Assembly: GCA_050633665.1 (NCBI GenBank)
Contig: JBOEGY010000002.1
Coordinates: 62,001-126,000 of the forward strand
Direction of reading: 5' to 3'
Source of the DNA: JAUIAI01 sp050633665
GTDB taxonomy: Bacteria > Pseudomonadota > Gammaproteobacteria > Burkholderiales > Burkholderiaceae_E
DNA: 64,000 nt
The translations under genes and the position numbers were made by a program. The notes beneath the pieces are model-generated. The model did no database searches. It saw only the letters and a list, made by a program, of their open reading frames with translations, and had not been told where the DNA came from. Positions 61,071 to 64,000 of this stretch are shown here, one piece after another (position 1 is the stretch's first letter; each line of letters starts with the position of its first letter).

Positions 61071-62530
61071 AGAAAACGCTGACCGTACTGTTTTTTCTAC
61101 TGTTATTTTCAATCGCCGCTATCGCGTTTCTGCGCGTCACACCGCACAAGGTTCCGGCGCCGCTAAAACCGGCGCTGGCCTGGATTGAAAAGACTCAGCA
61201 TGAAGTCAGCGGTCAGTTCATCGCCTGGCGCAACCGTTTGTTGGGGATTCCCGTTCCGACGGTTGCCCGAAACCCGGGGGCGACCGCGGTATTGTCGGAC
61301 TCGGCGCGTGCCCCTGACCTGGCTCGTGTTGATATCGGCCGTAGTGAGGTGGCTCGGGTTGATATTGACGAGCAGGGCAATACCACGATCAGCGTCGCCG
61401 AGCCGGTTTCTGAACCACCGGTTGCGGTTGCGCGACCTGAGCCTGAGGCAAGCCCTCCGGCTGTTGATTCCAATCTTGCTCTGGCCGCGCTGACAGATAC
61501 GGAGGCAGTGATCTCGGCGGCTGATGCCGCGATAGCTGCGGCCGACGCAGCGCTGGCTCGCGCCCAGGGGCTCGGGCCAGAGACTGCTACGAGACGCACT
61601 GACGAACCCGGCAAGTCGGAAAGCATTCCAGCAGATCCGCAACGCCTGAGTGGTGGATCAACCGCTGGTGGTGCTGCGATTGTCTTGTCGCAGACGGTGC
61701 GACTAAAACCGGCTGGAACTGACGAGCCGAATGCTGCCGATTCCCGGCTGGTAGCACTGGCAGAATCAACGTCGCCCAATGTGCTGGACGAACGGTCTTC
61801 AGTCGGCCCTGGAAACGACGGCGTTAACAGTCGCTCGCCCGTTACGGATACGTCAGTAGCAGCTGGCATTGGCCCGCGCGCCGCCGACCCGGCGGTCGTC
61901 GGTGCCGAACGCAGCCAGACTCACCCGGTCAACAATGTCGCCGCTGCAAAACCGGCAACACCAACGAAACCGAGGGCGCAAGCGACACCACAGTCGCCAC
62001 CACAGTCGCCACTGGCACAGCAACCTCCTGCGCTATTAAAACTGCTGCCGGCCCGCAAATCTGAGCCGTTGCAACTCAGTGCGCTGCCTGCGTCAGCATT
62101 GCGTGCGCCAGAGATTATTCCGCCTGATGCGCCATTGCCTCCGCTGCCAGTCACCCAGGCCGGGCGTGAGCAGCAGGCAACCATCAGTCATTTTCTTACC
62201 GGTCGGGTTGTGGAGTTCGAGACCGGCCGCGACGTACTGACTCGTCCGGGGCAACAGGCACTGAGCCAGTTGTTGGCTATTATTCAAGCCCATCAGGACA
62301 CCATCATTACCATCCAGGGACACACCGATAATGTTGGTGATGAGGCAAGCAACCTGGAATTGTCATCGGCGCGGTCGGTTAGGGCCAGGGCTTATCTGAT
62401 TGCGCGAGGAGTCGAGCCAGACCGGCTCAGAGTACAAGGCTTTGGCGAAAGGAGGCCGTTAGCGAGCAATCGCACAGTCGAGGGGCGAATTCGCAATCGC
62501 CGGATTGATTTCGCCGTCTCTGACCGCTAG
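61067..62530 (+). CDS. OmpA-C-terminal-domain envelope protein with long linker
   Basis: A 487-residue protein: an N-terminal membrane anchor (about residues 5-23), a long low-complexity linker rich in Ala, Pro, Ser and Glu (about 60-370), and a peptidoglycan-binding OmpA domain (about 375-487) with IQGHTDNVGDEASNLELSSARS and RLRVQGFGERRPLASN. It probably spans from the inner membrane to the cell wall. Coupled by ATGA to the lipase-like lipoprotein gene; a joint role at the envelope is inferred. Confidence 0.82.
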   Translation: MKKTLTVLFFLLLFSIAAIAFLRVTPHKVPAPLKPALAWIEKTQHEVSGQFIAWRNRLLGIPVPTVARNPGATAVLSDSARAPDLARVDIGRSEVARVDIDEQGNTTISVAEPVSEPPVAVARPEPEASPPAVDSNLALAALTDTEAVISAADAAIAAADAALARAQGLGPETATRRTDEPGKSESIPADPQRLSGGSTAGGAAIVLSQTVRLKPAGTDEPNAADSRLVALAESTSPNVLDERSSVGPGNDGVNSRSPVTDTSVAAGIGPRAADPAVVGAERSQTHPVNNVAAAKPATPTKPRAQATPQSPPQSPLAQQPPALLKLLPARKSEPLQLSALPASALRAPEIIPPDAPLPPLPVTQAGREQQATISHFLTGRVVEFETGRDVLTRPGQQALSQLLAIIQAHQDTIITIQGHTDNVGDEASNLELSSARSVRARAYLIARGVEPDRLRVQGFGERRPLASNRTVEGRIRNRRIDFAVSDR

Positions 62531-62613
62531 TTTGTTTGATTGACACGACGGGTGGTTCCTCGTGAACCCCTTCGATTGGTGAATCCCCGGTTCCGTATGG
62601 CATCATTGCGACG

Positions 62614-63129
62614 ATGGTTGATCCAAGTCTTGAATCCAGTTCCCAGCCTGAAACGAACCGCCCGCCGCGGTCCGGGTCAGAGGGCCGTAACGCCTCAAAG
62701 GCGAGCGGGCCCATCCAGTTCACCACCCTGAATCGCTGGCGCCGCGAGCGTTCGATGCTTGAGGTGTTCCTGGTTAACGGACAACGTCTGGTTGGTCGTA
62801 TTCGGTCATTTGATCGCTTTTCAATGCTCCTGGACATGCCCGCCGGTGGTTGCTTTGTATTCCACCATACGGTCAGCACGGTGCAACCCGCTGGCAAAGG
62901 CTCCACCCGCCGTCCGGCGCGCCCGTCAAGAGACCGCGAGTCCGGGCTTGACGAAGGGGCAAGCCGGCGAGATCCGGCTCAACCCAAGAGCTACGCGTCC
63001 AGTGTTGGCTCAGGCAAAAGCCCGTTCCCGGCTGAGCCTGCCCGTCGCCCGGCAGGGCCCGGTACAGCGGCACCAGCGGTTAAAGTGGAGCGGCGCAAAC
63101 GTCGCACGATCCAACGAGACCCTGAGTAA
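62614..63129 (+). CDS. Divergent Hfq-like Sm protein with N- and C-terminal extensions
   Basis: A 171-residue protein. Residues 33-91 align with bacterial Hfq by eye: IQFTTLNRWRRER matches LQDPFLNALRRER, VFLVNGQRLVGRIRSFDRF matches IYLVNGIKLQGQIESFDQF, and FHHTVSTVQP matches YKHAISTVVP. The rim arginines and the F-D-x-F core are kept, Gln35 matches Gln8, but Tyr25 is Phe and the Lys56-His57 pair is His-His. A 32-residue polar N-terminus and an 80-residue basic, Pro/Ser-rich C-terminus are added. It lies away from miaA and hflX, so it is probably a paralogue of the main Hfq. Confidence 0.75.
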   Translation: MVDPSLESSSQPETNRPPRSGSEGRNASKASGPIQFTTLNRWRRERSMLEVFLVNGQRLVGRIRSFDRFSMLLDMPAGGCFVFHHTVSTVQPAGKGSTRRPARPSRDRESGLDEGASRRDPAQPKSYASSVGSGKSPFPAEPARRPAGPGTAAPAVKVERRKRRTIQRDPE

Positions 63130-63358
63130 CCCAGGGATCTTTGTTCAAACCGCTCCGACTGGTCAGCGGTGCCTGTGGAAAAATCTGGTAAATCGGCAGG
63201 TTTAAACCGAATCGTCGGTTAAAAGGCCTTTAGGTCGGGATTTCTGACGCCCCGAATCCGCAAACCAGTGATCTCGGTCATGTTGTTTCAAGCTTTTGCT
63301 GGAGGATCTTGACCGGCTCCGGTACGATCGCGGCATTAGAAAAAAGGTTACTGACTCA

Positions 63359-63937
63359 ATGATCACCAGACGCCAGATACTGTCCGCCGGGACGAGTGCA
63401 GCGATTGTTCTGCCAACCTTCTCGCCGGTCAGCGCACTTGCGGCAGTGGCTACCAGCGCTGCTTCAAAAGGAAATACTGCTGCCGCCGCCACGCCCAGCG
63501 TGCTCACGCTCAAGCATTTACATACGCACGAAACCAGCCATTTCAAGGTCAGCGATAGCAGTCGCCTGACCAAACAAGATGTTGCCAGGTTCAATCATTT
63601 CATGCGTGACCACCACAATGGTCAGATCGGATCAATGGACCCCAATCTGTTGCTTCATCTGCTGTCGTTGCAGCAAGTCCTTGAGGTGAAAGACACGGCA
63701 TTCGAGGTCTTGTCGGCGTTTCGTTCCCACCAGACCAATGTAAAACTGCGTCGTCGCAGCAAACGCGTGGCGGTAAAAAGCATGCATTTGAAGGGACAGG
63801 CTATCGACATCCGTCTACCCGGTGTGAAGCTGGCCGATCTCCATGCTGCCGCGCTTGATCTCAAAGTTGGCGGCGTCGGCTTATACCGTCGCTCCAAATT
63901 CATTCATCTGGATACCGGCCGGGTGCGCCGCTGGTAA
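63359..63937 (+). CDS. DUF882 / YcbK-like peptidase M15-family protein with Tat signal
   Basis: A 192-residue protein. The N-terminus MITRRQILSAGTSAAIVLP has a twin-arginine motif (RRQIL), so it is probably exported folded by Tat. The C-terminal zinc-peptidase-like domain has LSAFRSHQTN, SMHLKGQAIDIRLPG and FIHLDTGRVRRW, where His and Asp are likely zinc ligands. Relatives act on or near peptidoglycan. ATG 63359 is chosen because it places the twin arginines at the N-terminus; the frame starts 21 residues earlier. A strong terminator follows. Confidence 0.87.
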   Translation: MITRRQILSAGTSAAIVLPTFSPVSALAAVATSAASKGNTAAAATPSVLTLKHLHTHETSHFKVSDSSRLTKQDVARFNHFMRDHHNGQIGSMDPNLLLHLLSLQQVLEVKDTAFEVLSAFRSHQTNVKLRRRSKRVAVKSMHLKGQAIDIRLPGVKLADLHAAALDLKVGGVGLYRRSKFIHLDTGRVRRW

Positions 63938-63951
63938 GCGTCATATGCATT

Positions 63952-63985
63952 AAAAAAAGCCGCCGGTGAACACGGCGGCTTTTTT
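63952..63985 (+). terminator. Intrinsic terminator after the DUF882 gene
   Basis: AGCCGCCG and CGGCGGCT form a perfect stem with a seven-base loop, flanked by seven A residues on the left and six T residues on the right, so it can work in both directions. Confidence 0.9.
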
Positions 63986-64000
63986 ACGGGTGCTACTGAT

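Noticed and set aside
61250..62200. Long minus-strand frame (218 codons) across the OmpA-domain gene
   Set aside because: It is the shadow of a low-complexity Ala/Pro/Ser linker; the plus-strand protein has a clear OmpA domain.

Overview
The window reads as chromosomal DNA of a free-living gammaproteobacterium, probably marine or brackish. The evidence is gene order. rne/rluC, sppA, maf, yceD, rpmF, plsX and the fab genes follow the Pseudomonas-type arrangement. mucD-lepA-lepB-DUF4845-rnc-era-recO-pdxJ-acpS and uvrC-pgsA-tRNA(Gly)-tRNA(Cys)-tRNA(Leu) are classic gammaproteobacterial blocks. TAXI-type TRAP receptors and a glycine-betaine-type ABC importer suggest a heterotroph that scavenges organic acids and osmolytes. 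I see no insertion sequence, prophage, CRISPR array or rRNA.

Layout. 1-11.4 kb: the 5' end of rne (minus strand), then rluC, a HAD phosphatase, a Rieske protein, an S49 peptidase, maf, yceD, rpmF and the fatty-acid block plsX-fabH-fabD-fabG-acpP-fabF. 11.4-20.6 kb: a YgfX-like membrane protein, mucD, lepA, lepB, a DUF4845 protein, rnc, era, recO, pdxJ and acpS, many with 1-4 base overlaps. 20.7-28.3 kb: two spondin-domain surface proteins, an OmpR/EnvZ-type two-component pair, nagZ, uvrC and pgsA. 28.4-29.1 kb: three tRNA genes. 29.1-33.8 kb: a TAXI receptor, a fused TRAP permease and an epimerase-like gene. 33.8-42.9 kb: housekeeping genes (tesA, a ybbA-like ATPase, pgi, nnr, a 42-residue membrane peptide, purL). 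42.9-47.0 kb: an unusual intergenic region with tandem repeat, long hairpin and 22-base palindrome, then a CHASE-PAS kinase, a NarL-type regulator and a second TAXI receptor in one overlapping operon. 47.0-57.4 kb: acyl-CoA ligase, two-subunit acyl-CoA dehydrogenase, two LysR regulators, an M19 dipeptidase-like enzyme and a betaine-type ABC importer. 57.4-64 kb: a YkgJ-like cysteine-cluster protein, MnmC, a lipase-like lipoprotein coupled to an OmpA-domain protein, a divergent Hfq-like protein and a Tat-exported DUF882 protein.

The most notable items are the kinase/regulator/TAXI-receptor operon with no transporter membrane subunit (a candidate three-component sensor), the extended Hfq paralogue in a non-standard neighbourhood, an MnmC whose methyltransferase half has lost its usual motif, and the structured region after purL. 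Start sites are chosen by family alignment from memory and by visible Shine-Dalgarno sequences. No database search was run.
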